23,974 nt of DNA from Pseudomonadota bacterium (GTDB lineage Bacteria; Pseudomonadota; Gammaproteobacteria; Acidithiobacillales; Acidithiobacillaceae): NCBI GenBank assembly GCA_021818125.1, contig JAKAFG010000006.1, positions 1 through 23,974 on the forward strand. Direction: 5' to 3'. A model generated the notes under the pieces. It ran no database searches. It was not told the DNA's origin and was given only the letters and a program-made list of their open reading frames with translations. Positions 15,333 through 22,669 of this stretch are shown piece by piece (position 1 is the stretch's first letter; the number at the start of each line of letters is the position of its first letter). Both the position numbers and the translations under genes were made by a program.

Positions 15333-16343
15333 TTAATGCCAAGGTCTGTGATATGCCCCGAGAGTATGGGACTGTCCCTCAGAAAGGCGATCCAGGGCGG
15401 AGGACCATTGGGTTTTTACGGAATATCGCTCAGGATTCGAAGCGCAAAGATCTATGGCCTCGCGCAAGACGCGAGCGACAGCGGCGACATAGGCCGGACT
15501 TCGCTGGCGCCCCTCCACCTTGATGGCGGCTACACCATGCCGGAATAAATCTGGCAGGATATCCAAGACATTTAGGCTGGTAGGTTCCTCAATGGCGTAA
15601 TACGGTTGCGCGTTGGTATAGTAGCGGCCCTTGCACAAGGTAGGGTACCCGGCCGCTTCATTAAGGCCATGGCGATCAATCAATACGCCATTGAGGCGAG
15701 ACTGGCGGCCCAGGGGGGTCTCCTCCCATCGTACCGACTCGGCTGGTGAGCAAACCCCGCTGGCATTGGGGGACCGGCCCGTAATGTAGGATGACAAAGC
15801 GCAACGACCTTCTACCATGACGCATAGACTTCCATAACCGAATACTTCGATTTCTACTGGGCTGTTGGTTATGGTATGCCAAAGCTGTTCTAAGGAGAGA
15901 ACTCTTGGGAGAACGGCTCTTTGAATGCCAAATCGTTGGTGGTAGAACGCCAGGGCCTGATGGGTGGTGGCAGACGCCTGCACGGAAAGATGTAAACGCA
16001 GATTGGGGTGGTGGCTTGCAGCATAACGCAGCAATCCAGGGTCCGCCATGATCACGGCATCTATCCCAAGCACCGCAGCGCGATCCACTGCGGTGGTCCA
16101 GGCAGACCAGTTGTGTGCCTGTGGATAGGTGTTGATGGCGAGAAGGACTTTTTTACCAGCGCGATGCGCATACTCGACACCGCGTGCGGTATCATCTGGA
16201 CCAAAATTAAGCCCAGGAAAATTGCGGGCGTTAGTGTCGTCGCGGAAGCCCATATATACAGCATCTGCGCCATTATCAATGGCGGCTTTCAAGGCCGGCA
16301 ATCCGCCTGCGGGGCAAACCAACTCCGGTTTACGGTCATTCAT
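15333..16343 (-). CDS. ubiU: O2-independent ubiquinone hydroxylation protein UbiU (U32 peptidase-like)
   Basis: A 336-residue U32-family protein, partner of UbiV. It begins with the family motif ELVCPAGGLPALKAAIDNGADAVYMG (given here in part: CPAGGLPALKAA). Cysteines C174, C181, C198 and C237 have exactly the spacing of the E. coli UbiU [4Fe-4S] ligands (7, 17 and 39). The frame is open to 16385, but the ATG at 16343 has AAAGGA seven bases before it, so I chose it. Unlike ubiV and ubiT this gene has a normal ribosome binding site and no copy of the structured leader. It is followed by 198 bases and then ubiV. Confidence 0.94.
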   Translation of the reverse strand: MNDRKPELVCPAGGLPALKAAIDNGADAVYMGFRDDTNARNFPGLNFGPDDTARGVEYAHRAGKKVLLAINTYPQAHNWSAWTTAVDRAAVLGIDAVIMADPGLLRYAASHHPNLRLHLSVQASATTHQALAFYHQRFGIQRAVLPRVLSLEQLWHTITNSPVEIEVFGYGSLCVMVEGRCALSSYITGRSPNASGVCSPAESVRWEETPLGRQSRLNGVLIDRHGLNEAAGYPTLCKGRYYTNAQPYYAIEEPTSLNVLDILPDLFRHGVAAIKVEGRQRSPAYVAAVARVLREAIDLCASNPERYSVKTQWSSALDRLSEGQSHTLGAYHRPWH

Positions 16344-16544
16344 TATGATGTCCTTTCTATTAAACCGTTCCATTTTCCAGAACACCAGTTCGGTGCGAGC
16401 AACAAGTGTACCGGAGCGGTGCCGGTTAGTCTGTGGAATATAATATCGCAGGGCGTTATTTCTAAAACATTACAGCCCGTTTCTATGTACTCATTTATAG
16501 TCAATGGTGAGGCCGTCAAATCCATTTAAGGTATATACAGGCAC

Positions 16545-17081
16545 TCAGGGCTGAAGAGCGCGATCAAGTACGTCATGCAAGCGCCTGTCGGCGTGCGTTT
16601 TGCGGATAGCACGATCTATGGTTTGCCTTATTCGGGGACCCAATGGGGCTGGTAGACCGTTGATCGGGGCGAGCCAATCCAAGTCTATCGAATCCAAAAT
16701 ATTCTTAAGATGCAGTCCGATGGATGTTTCTCCCTCCAACACCAGGCGGCGGGCGAAGAAAAGGGTGTCCGGATCTTCGAGGCGTAGTGCGAGTCGGCAA
16801 AAATCCTTGGCGGTCCCTGCAATGCGCAAGTCGACCGGTCCAGCGAGGGCCGGAGCAAGCCTTCCCCGCCTTATTGTAAAGCGGAATGATTTTCCGAGGT
16901 CGGACACCTCGACCACAATACGCCGCCCCTCTATCTGGTAGAGATCTGGTTGATGCTTCGCCAGAACCCAATTGGCCGTGCCCACGAAGAGGGCGGTGAG
17001 CACCGGATCCATCAAAATTGTTGTTGTGGCGATAAATGGACGTGCTAGTGCGCGCCCTTGATGCATGAATTTTGTCGTCAT
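16545..17081 (-). CDS. ubiT: Ubiquinone biosynthesis accessory factor UbiT (SCP2 domain)
   Basis: A 178-residue protein with an SCP2-type lipid-binding domain at about 20-140 (for example VVEVSDLGKSFRFTIRRG and LRIAGTAKDFCRLALRLEDPD, then LFFARRLVLEGETSIGL). UbiT is required with UbiU and UbiV for anaerobic ubiquinone synthesis and is thought to bind the quinone intermediates. The frame is open to 17132, but that start would lie inside the structured leader. Choosing the ATG at 17081 puts it eight bases after the element, exactly as for nrdD, and gives a length close to E. coli UbiT (174). It is divergent from the flavoprotein gene. Confidence 0.88.
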   Translation of the reverse strand: MTTKFMHQGRALARPFIATTTILMDPVLTALFVGTANWVLAKHQPDLYQIEGRRIVVEVSDLGKSFRFTIRRGRLAPALAGPVDLRIAGTAKDFCRLALRLEDPDTLFFARRLVLEGETSIGLHLKNILDSIDLDWLAPINGLPAPLGPRIRQTIDRAIRKTHADRRLHDVLDRALQP

Positions 17082-17089
17082 TGGTTTTT

Positions 17090-17162
17090 GCGGGGGCCCC
17101 GGCATTTCTGTCGGGGAGGAATAGCGCGGCAAGCGTAAGATTGCCTTTTCCCCACCTCTCCT
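17090..17162 (-). ncRNA. Structured cis-regulatory RNA leader of ubiT (copy 3 of 3)
   Basis: Read on the minus strand: AGGAG (17162-17158), P1 GTGGGG (17155-17150) with CCCCGC (17095-17090), P2 GGCAA (17145-17141) with TTGCC (17132-17128), the junction CGCTATTCCTCC (17126-17115), then P3 CCCCGACA and TGCCGGGG closing a GAAA tetraloop (17116-17097, one A/C mismatch). P1 uses a U-G pair and a G-C pair where the other copies have C-G and A-U. ubiT starts eight bases later. Unlike the other copies it has no ATG behind the AGGAG, so a leader peptide is not a shared property. Confidence 0.75.
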
Positions 17163-17204
17163 TTTAGTCAGTTGTCGCGTGCAGTTGGATGCTCAACCGC
17201 CTTG

Positions 17205-17233
17205 TTGACATTCCGTTGAAAAAGCATTATTCA
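17205..17233 (+). promoter_or_regulatory. Candidate sigma-70 promoter of the flavoprotein gene
   Basis: TTGACA (17205-17210) is followed after 17 bases by TATTCA (17228-17233), reading towards the gene at 17311. A near-palindrome, TCATAT-ACC-ATATCA (17231-17245, one arm mismatch), overlaps the -10 and could be an operator shared with the divergent ubiT, whose promoter must lie in the same gap. Confidence 0.5.
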
Positions 17234-17310
17234 TATACCATATCAGACAATAAACGGATGTGGAAGTACTTTTAGCATGCGTCCGGCGCGGCGCAAACGA
17301 GGTGGTTAAC

Positions 17311-18492
17311 ATGGATTTCCCATACTTAAAGATCAAAGGACGGTCCCTGCTCCCCGTGATACAGGGGGGTATGGGTATTGGTGTTTCAGCACACAGTTTA
17401 GCCGGGGCTGTGGCGGCGGAAGGGGCCATCGGAACGATTGCAAGCGTGGAGTTACGCCGTTTGCACGAGGACTTGATGCGGCACTTGCGGCGCCAGAGAG
17501 ATCCTGAAGCCTCGGCCAGGGCGAACCTGGTCGCGTTAGATCGCGAGATTCAGGAGGCGCGCCGGATCGCGGGAAGGGAGGGGTTTATCGCAGTCAATGT
17601 CATGCATGCCATTTCCGGCTATCGAGAGCATGTGCTGCAAGCTATCAAGAGTGGGGTTAACGCGGTGATCGTGGGCGCGGGTCTGCCCATGGACTTGCCC
17701 ACGCTGGCCGCGGAGTTCCCCAAGGTCGCACTGATCCCGATCCTTTCTGAAGCTCGCGGCGTTCAGGTGGTTCTGCGCCGTTGGATGCGCCAGAAACGTC
17801 TTCCAGACGCTATTGTTATCGAGAATCCCCAATTCGCGGGCGGGCACTTGGGAGCCACCAGGTTGGAGGATGTTTCAGATCCCAAATATGGTTTTGCAAA
17901 TGTCCTGCCCGCGATCCGCAGACTGTTTGAAGAAATGGGTCTGAAACCTGACCAGATCCCGCTCGTTGCTGCTGGAGGGATATCTTCCTTTCAGAAAATA
18001 CGGGAGATATTTTCTCTCGGCGGGAGCGGGGTTCAGTTGGGTACGCCATTCGCTGTAACCACCGAGGGCGATGCGCACATCAATTTTAAGCGTGTCCTCG
18101 CCGATGCGACGCCTAAAGACCTGGTGACATTTATGAGTTCGGCAGGTCTGCCCGCGCGCGCAGTGCTTACTCCCTGGTTGCGTCGTTACTTGGGGCGTGA
18201 GGAAAAGCTGCGCGCCTGTGCAAGTCAGGATCGTTCTCAATGCCCAAGTCAGACGGAGTGCTTGGTGCATTGCGGGTTCAAGGATGGCAGTTCATCTTCA
18301 GGACAATTCTGCATAGAGGCCCAATTGGCGGCTGCGCAACGCGGTGATGTGCAGCATGGGCTATTCTTTCGAGGCGCCGGACAGCTACCCTTCGGCCAAC
18401 AAATTAGAAGTGTTCGCGATCTTTTTGCGACGCTGCTATATGATGTCGCATGGACAACGAGAGAGGAGTGTATGCCAGAGATGGCAGTATGA
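17311..18492 (+). CDS. NPD/nitronate monooxygenase-family FMN oxidoreductase with cysteine-rich tail
   Basis: A 393-residue TIM-barrel flavoprotein of the 2-nitropropane-dioxygenase/nitronate monooxygenase family. The family marks are IQGGMGIGVSAHSLAGAVA at the N-terminus, VNVM, GAGLP, the GGHLG loop, and the phosphate-binding segments VAAGGISS and GVQLGTPFA. After the barrel comes a cysteine-rich stretch with C303, C311, C317, C321 and C334, suggesting a metal or Fe-S site not needed for classical nitronate oxidation. GAGG lies about eight bases before the ATG at 17311; the frame is open to 17260. It is divergent from ubiT and sits beside the anaerobic ubiquinone genes, so an electron-transfer or enoyl-reductase-like role there is possible but inferred only. 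Confidence 0.85.
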   Translation: MDFPYLKIKGRSLLPVIQGGMGIGVSAHSLAGAVAAEGAIGTIASVELRRLHEDLMRHLRRQRDPEASARANLVALDREIQEARRIAGREGFIAVNVMHAISGYREHVLQAIKSGVNAVIVGAGLPMDLPTLAAEFPKVALIPILSEARGVQVVLRRWMRQKRLPDAIVIENPQFAGGHLGATRLEDVSDPKYGFANVLPAIRRLFEEMGLKPDQIPLVAAGGISSFQKIREIFSLGGSGVQLGTPFAVTTEGDAHINFKRVLADATPKDLVTFMSSAGLPARAVLTPWLRRYLGREEKLRACASQDRSQCPSQTECLVHCGFKDGSSSSGQFCIEAQLAAAQRGDVQHGLFFRGAGQLPFGQQIRSVRDLFATLLYDVAWTTREECMPEMAV

Positions 18493-18599
18493 CTTAACCG
18501 TCACGTCAAAAGCGGCATTACCTGATGACTACAACGGTATTTTTTTGTGAAAACGTATCAGTTAATCATGATGTTACTGAACGCTAAAACGCTGGTGAC

Positions 18600-18616
18600 T
18601 TGGCATAGAGTTTGCA
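18600..18616 (+). promoter_or_regulatory. Candidate sigma-54 promoter upstream of cyc2
   Basis: The sequence TTGGCATAGAGTTTGCA matches the -24/-12 consensus TTGGCACGnnnnTTGCW except at two positions, with the required GG (18602-18603) and GC (18614-18615) ten bases apart. The start of transcription would be near 18627, giving a cyc2 leader of about 120 nt. A nested palindrome (TCAGT/ACTGA around ATCATGAT, 18558-18580) lies upstream and could bind an activator. No convincing sigma-70 pair was seen in this gap. Confidence 0.5.
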
Positions 18617-18746
18617 GTATTTTTTGGTGTAGACGAACGGACTTCTGGCGGAGTGAGTAGTCCGCGTATGATTGACGAAGTGGCAACAAGGGCGGGTATG
18701 GGTTTTCCGCCAGGAACGGAAGAGATATTAAAAAGGGAGATCAAAC

Positions 18747-20171
18747 ATGGAAATAAAGTTGCAGTGGAAAAACAAGGCCCGTTGGGCCACATGCGCTACG
18801 CTCATGGTTGGGGCGGCGGCATTCTCCGGCAATGCACTCGCGTTGCCGACGTTCGCTCGTCAGACCGGATGGTCTTGCGCAACCTGTCATACATCCTATC
18901 CGCAGCTCACCCCGATGGGTCGCATGTTCAAGTTGCTGGGCTACACCACCAACAATGTGCAACGGCAGCAGAAACTGGAGGCGAAGTTTGGGAAGAGCAC
19001 CGCGCTGCTGCTGATGCGCGTATCGCAGTTTTCGGTATTTGCGCAAGCGAGCTATGCGAATGTGGCTGGCGGTCAGGAAGCATTTAATGGGACTGGCGTC
19101 TCTAACCCGCCGGGTAATCAGAATGACATTCAATTTCCGCAGCAGGTGAGCTTGTTCTATGCGGGTGAAATTACCCCGCATATCGGTGCATTCATGCATC
19201 TGACCTATAGTGGTCGGGGTGGCTTTGGCATGGACGACAGCGACTTCCGTTGGGCGCATCCATGGAGTTTTGGCCCCGATCAACTGCTGATTACCGGCGT
19301 CGAAGTGAATAATACGCCGACCGAGCCCGACATCTACAACACGGTGCCCGATTGGTCCGCGCCGTTCTCAAGTTCCAAATATAGTGCTATTCGGCAGATT
19401 CCCACCACCTTCATCGAAGGGGCGCATGGCGCCGGTTATCCTCTTGTAGGTGTCGGTACTTATGAGGCCTATATCTTCGGGCCGAACAAGGCCAACTGGC
19501 TTTACTTCGAGGCCGACGGGTACACCAACGCCGATGGCATTGGTGTGCAGGCGAATTCTGGGGGGGCATTCGGATATGCCAATGATGGCAGAATGCAGGG
19601 CGTCGCTCCCTATGTTCGCTTGGCCTATCAGCGCGACTGGGGTAACTGGAACTGGGAAGTCGGCACCTATGGCATGTGGAGTCGCCTGTATGATAGTCCC
19701 AACACCAAAGGCGGCCCCGTAAACAGTTTCGATGACTATGACCTGGATAGCCAACTGCAATGGCTGGATACGGCGGACAATAGCAACGTCACGTTGCATG
19801 CGGATTGGATACATGAGGATCAGACCTTTGGTCCGGGCAACGCCACTTCAATCCCGTCAACGGGAAACCTCAACTCGCTCAATATAAATGGCGCTTATTG
19901 GTTCCATGATCATTATGGCGTATCTGGCGGGTATCTGGACACCTGGGGTTCGGCCAACCCTGATCTCTGGGGAACGAGCTATTCTTTGAACGGATCTCCG
20001 GATACCAATGGGGAATGGATTGAGGCGTCTTATTTGCCGTGGTGGAACACGCGATTCTCCCTGCGCTATACGCTCTACAACAAATTCCGCGGCTTGACCA
20101 ATGGTGCTGTAGGCCCTGAAAAAGCGTCAGCTTACAATACGCTTGAGCTGCTGACCTGGATATCATTTTAA
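18747..20171 (+). CDS. cyc2: Outer-membrane porin-cytochrome c, Cyc2 family (Fe(II) oxidase)
   Basis: A 474-residue protein with a signal peptide (cleavage likely after ALA at 32), a single haem c motif C44-A-T-C47-H48 right at the mature N-terminus (SCATCHTSYPQLTPMGR), and then a long sequence rich in aromatic and Gly residues ending in Phe, as expected for an outer-membrane beta barrel. This is the layout of Cyc2, which oxidises Fe(II) at the cell surface and passes electrons inward; the A. ferrooxidans protein is about 485 residues. AGGGAGA lies a few bases before the ATG. The next gene is a c4 cytochrome 14 bases downstream, the cyc2-cyc1 order of the rus operon. Instead of cox genes and rusticyanin, however, the petI genes follow. 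Confidence 0.93.
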   Translation: MEIKLQWKNKARWATCATLMVGAAAFSGNALALPTFARQTGWSCATCHTSYPQLTPMGRMFKLLGYTTNNVQRQQKLEAKFGKSTALLLMRVSQFSVFAQASYANVAGGQEAFNGTGVSNPPGNQNDIQFPQQVSLFYAGEITPHIGAFMHLTYSGRGGFGMDDSDFRWAHPWSFGPDQLLITGVEVNNTPTEPDIYNTVPDWSAPFSSSKYSAIRQIPTTFIEGAHGAGYPLVGVGTYEAYIFGPNKANWLYFEADGYTNADGIGVQANSGGAFGYANDGRMQGVAPYVRLAYQRDWGNWNWEVGTYGMWSRLYDSPNTKGGPVNSFDDYDLDSQLQWLDTADNSNVTLHADWIHEDQTFGPGNATSIPSTGNLNSLNINGAYWFHDHYGVSGGYLDTWGSANPDLWGTSYSLNGSPDTNGEWIEASYLPWWNTRFSLRYTLYNKFRGLTNGAVGPEKASAYNTLELLTWISF

Positions 20172-20185
20172 GGAGGGGGTGGGCT

Positions 20186-20827
20186 ATGTGTCCTGTATTA
20201 TCATTGAACAATTTGGCTCTTTCCAAAAAGAAGGGCGTTATCTGCAGTACCGTCGTAGCGCTGGCGTTATTGGGTTCGGGTCCGGCCCTGGCGCAGGCAC
20301 CCCAATCGGTCCAACAGTCGTGCATGGTCTGCCACGGGCAGACCGGAGAGAACACCATCTATCCGATTGTTCCTCGACTTAACGGTCAGCAGGTGCAATA
20401 TCTCGCATGGCAGCTTCAGCAGTTCAAGAAGCATACGCGTGCGGATCAGAATGCGCAGATTTACATGTGGCCTGTCGCGCAAGCCTTGGATCAGCAGGAT
20501 ATACAGGCGCTTGCGAAGTATTATGCGGCGCAGTCGCCCATGCACAGCGCGTCCTCGCCGCGCCCGGGCGTCTCTGCGGGCAAACAGATATTCCTGCAGG
20601 GCATTGCTTCACAGGGTATCCCGGCGTGCATGGCTTGCCACGCGGTGAACGCGACAGGTCGAGGGACATTCCCGCGATTGGCGGGGCAGCGATATGGATA
20701 CATGGTTCAGCAACTGAAATATTTGCATGATGGAAGTAGGGTGAATCCCATTATGCAGCCTATAGCAGAGAAGCTGACGATCCAGCAAATGCAGGATGTG
20801 GCGGCATATCTGTCCGGTCTGCATTGA
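20186..20827 (+). CDS. cyc1: Periplasmic dihaem cytochrome c4, Cyc1-like
   Basis: A 213-residue c4-type cytochrome with a signal peptide ending at about residue 36 (PALA), two haem motifs CMVCH (46-50) and CMACH (148-152), and candidate axial methionines in IYMWPVA and NPIMQPIA. The two halves are internally similar, as in all c4 cytochromes. A strong AAGGAGG precedes the ATG, and the cyc2 stop is 14 bases upstream, so the two are co-transcribed. By analogy with A. ferrooxidans it would carry electrons from Cyc2 or rusticyanin towards an oxidase. The symbol rests on position after cyc2; sequence alone cannot separate Cyc1 from other c4 proteins. Confidence 0.85.
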   Translation: MCPVLSLNNLALSKKKGVICSTVVALALLGSGPALAQAPQSVQQSCMVCHGQTGENTIYPIVPRLNGQQVQYLAWQLQQFKKHTRADQNAQIYMWPVAQALDQQDIQALAKYYAAQSPMHSASSPRPGVSAGKQIFLQGIASQGIPACMACHAVNATGRGTFPRLAGQRYGYMVQQLKYLHDGSRVNPIMQPIAEKLTIQQMQDVAAYLSGLH

Positions 20828-20836
20828 CGGAAGGGG

Positions 20837-20891
20837 GACTTTATCGCGGTTGCGACTTTATCGCATTTAGTGGATGCTGCTCGCAATCGCG
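20837..20891 (+). repeat. Direct repeat and long hairpin after the Cyc1-like gene
   Basis: CGCGGTTGCGA (20845-20855) pairs with TCGCAATCGCG (20881-20891) over 11 pairs, one of them G-U, with a smaller GCAT/ATGC stem inside the loop. GACTTTATCGC occurs twice, at 20837-20847 and 20854-20864. The following CTTTAAAA is not a good U-tract, so a classic terminator is doubtful; it may shape or stabilise the cyc2-cyc1 transcript end. Confidence 0.45.
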
Positions 20892-21072
20892 GCTTTAAAA
20901 GGAGTTGTAGCGTTAAATTCTTGCGGTCAAATAAGGCGTATCTATGGACTCGCAAGAAACGTGAATGGTGTATCGGCAGGTAATATCTATATAATATGAT
21001 TACGCCTGCGTATAATTAATATGGGGTTTTGTTCATAACCGGCCTATAACTATCGAGAGTCTGCAATAGGAG

Positions 21073-21102
21073 CTTGGTGGTTGCTAGCCCTATCAACCAA
21101 GG
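21073..21102 (+). promoter_or_regulatory. Hairpin that would cover the cycA ribosome binding site
   Basis: CTTG (21073-21076) and GTTG (21080-21083) can pair with CAAC-CAAG (21094-21101), with a three-base bulge, placing the AAGG before the ATG at 21111 in the stem. A second ribosome binding site, AGGAG (21069-21073), lies eight bases before a TTG at 21081 in the same frame, so opening of this hairpin or an upstream start could set cycA translation. Confidence 0.35.
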
Positions 21103-21110
21103 TGCTATAT

Positions 21111-21824
21111 ATGCTACAAAAAAAACCGTTTTTATCAGCTATTCCCGTGTTAACGATAGCCATGGCCATGACGTCCGTAGCCTATGGCTCCACTCTCGCT
21201 AAAACGGTCTCTGCGGCTTCTCCTACAGCGGTCACCGCTAGTGCTACGAGCGTTACCGCTGCAACGGCGTCAGTCACCCCAAGCGGGGTTCCAACGGTGG
21301 TGCAGTCCACTTGTATGGCCTGCCATGGCCTGCAGGGTGTGGCAGCAGATGGGGGCATGTTCCCCAATTTGGCGGCGCAATGGAAGCCTTACATCCTGCG
21401 AGAACTCGACCATTTCAAAGCGCATACACGGGCAGATCCGCAATCATCCATTATGTGGGGCATGGTGGCCCCGTTGACTGCCGCGCAGATGCAGCAAGTC
21501 GCCGAATACTTTTCTTCTCAGAAGCCTGCGGCGGGACACGTTTACGATCCTAAACTCGTCGCCGAGGGGAAAAAACTGTACTTCGGAGGGTTGCCCAAGG
21601 AACATATGCCAGCGTGCATGGCCTGCCATGGCACAACGCTGGCCGGTTTGCCCCCTTACTTCCCAATGTTAGCAGGGCAAAAACGCACTTATGTGATCAA
21701 CCAACTGACCTATTTCAAGTCAGGGCAGCGGGTCGCCACGCATAAGGACATCATGCAATACATAGCCACCAGGTTGAATCAAAAGCAAATCACAGCGCTG
21801 GCCGCCTACATAAGGTCCCGGTGA
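21111..21824 (+). CDS. cycA: Periplasmic dihaem cytochrome c4 of the petI-type operon (CycA)
   Basis: A 237-residue c4-type cytochrome. A signal peptide (hydrophobic 7-24, ending near AYG) is followed by an unusual Ala/Ser/Thr/Val-rich linker (about 28-62), and then two haem motifs CMACHG at 68-73 and 169-174. It heads the order cycA-sdrA-petA-petB known for the petI operon of A. ferrooxidans, where the c4 protein links periplasmic carriers to the bc1 complex running in reverse. I chose ATG 21111 (AAGGTG six bases before it); TTG at 21081 with AGGAG is the alternative and would add ten residues. Its stop overlaps the sdrA GTG start. Two TATAAT hexamers (20990-20995, 21011-21016) lie upstream, but without good -35 partners. 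Confidence 0.88.
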   Translation: MLQKKPFLSAIPVLTIAMAMTSVAYGSTLAKTVSAASPTAVTASATSVTAATASVTPSGVPTVVQSTCMACHGLQGVAADGGMFPNLAAQWKPYILRELDHFKAHTRADPQSSIMWGMVAPLTAAQMQQVAEYFSSQKPAAGHVYDPKLVAEGKKLYFGGLPKEHMPACMACHGTTLAGLPPYFPMLAGQKRTYVINQLTYFKSGQRVATHKDIMQYIATRLNQKQITALAAYIRSR

Positions 21825-22639
21825 GCCCGATGGTTGAAAATGATTACACCAAACCGAGGGGTGACGGCACTCTGGAGGGGAAAACGATACTGGTCACCGG
21901 TGCTGGAGACGGCATCGGCAAGGCCGTATCCATTGAGTATGCCCGTCAGGGTGCTACGGTCATTTTGTTGGGAAAGACGAAGCGTAATCTGGAAGGCGTC
22001 TACGATGAAATCACCGACTATGGATACCCTGAGCCGGCTATTCTTGTGGTGGATCTGGCCGAACCGACAGGCGATGCGTTTAAAACCATAGGCGCTGCTA
22101 TATCCAGCGAGTTCAACCAGTTGAACGGCATAGTGCATAATGCGGCGGAACTCGGGATGTTGACTCCACTGGAGATCTATGAAGGAGCTCTATGGGATCA
22201 TGTATTTCAGGTCAACGTAAAGTCTCCTCTTCTGGTGACGCAGCAGTGCCTTCCGTTATTAAAAGAGGCTACGTACGCATCTATTATTTTTACAACGGAT
22301 GAATCCGGTATAAAGCCCAAAGGCTATTGGGGTGCCTACGGCGTGAGCAAGTCCGCCATATTGCATATGGCTCGTATGTGGGCGATAGAGTATGCCAACA
22401 CGAGTATCCGGGTGAATATCGTAGATCCCGGACCCTGTAGAACAGGGCTTCGCCTGTTGACGCATCCCGGTATGCCGATGAAGCGATATACGCCTCCTGA
22501 AGCGATCACCAGTATCTATACGAGATTAATGGATTGTGACGTGTTGGGTCATAACGGAGAGTTGTTTTATGCCCAAGATTTTATCAATCCTGATTTGGAT
22601 GACAGAACTGAAAGGGATCTGGCAACCTCTACGATGTAA
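21821..22639 (+). CDS. sdrA: Short-chain dehydrogenase/reductase of the petI-type operon
   Basis: A 272-residue SDR-fold protein. The cofactor loop is TGAGDGIG near residue 26, VHNAAE matches the NNAG strand, and the catalytic pair is in YGVSK after TTDES. The usual active-site serine position falls near TTDES, so activity seems possible. An SDR gene between the c4 cytochrome and the Rieske gene is a hallmark of Acidithiobacillus pet operons; its substrate is not established. GTG 21821 overlaps the cycA stop and has AAGG a few bases upstream; ATG at 21830 is the alternative. Confidence 0.9.
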   Translation: MSPMVENDYTKPRGDGTLEGKTILVTGAGDGIGKAVSIEYARQGATVILLGKTKRNLEGVYDEITDYGYPEPAILVVDLAEPTGDAFKTIGAAISSEFNQLNGIVHNAAELGMLTPLEIYEGALWDHVFQVNVKSPLLVTQQCLPLLKEATYASIIFTTDESGIKPKGYWGAYGVSKSAILHMARMWAIEYANTSIRVNIVDPGPCRTGLRLLTHPGMPMKRYTPPEAITSIYTRLMDCDVLGHNGELFYAQDFINPDLDDRTERDLATSTM

Positions 22640-22669
22640 TCCATCAAACAGCACATAGGAATCAATATC

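Noticed and set aside
16344..16544. Fourth copy of the structured leader upstream of ubiU
   Set aside because: No AGGAGA, no CGCTATnCCTCC and no matching helices; ubiU has an ordinary AAAGGA binding site.
18653..19087. 144-codon frame overlapping the start of cyc2
   Set aside because: Overlaps a certain gene in another frame and its ATG at 18668 lacks a ribosome binding site.
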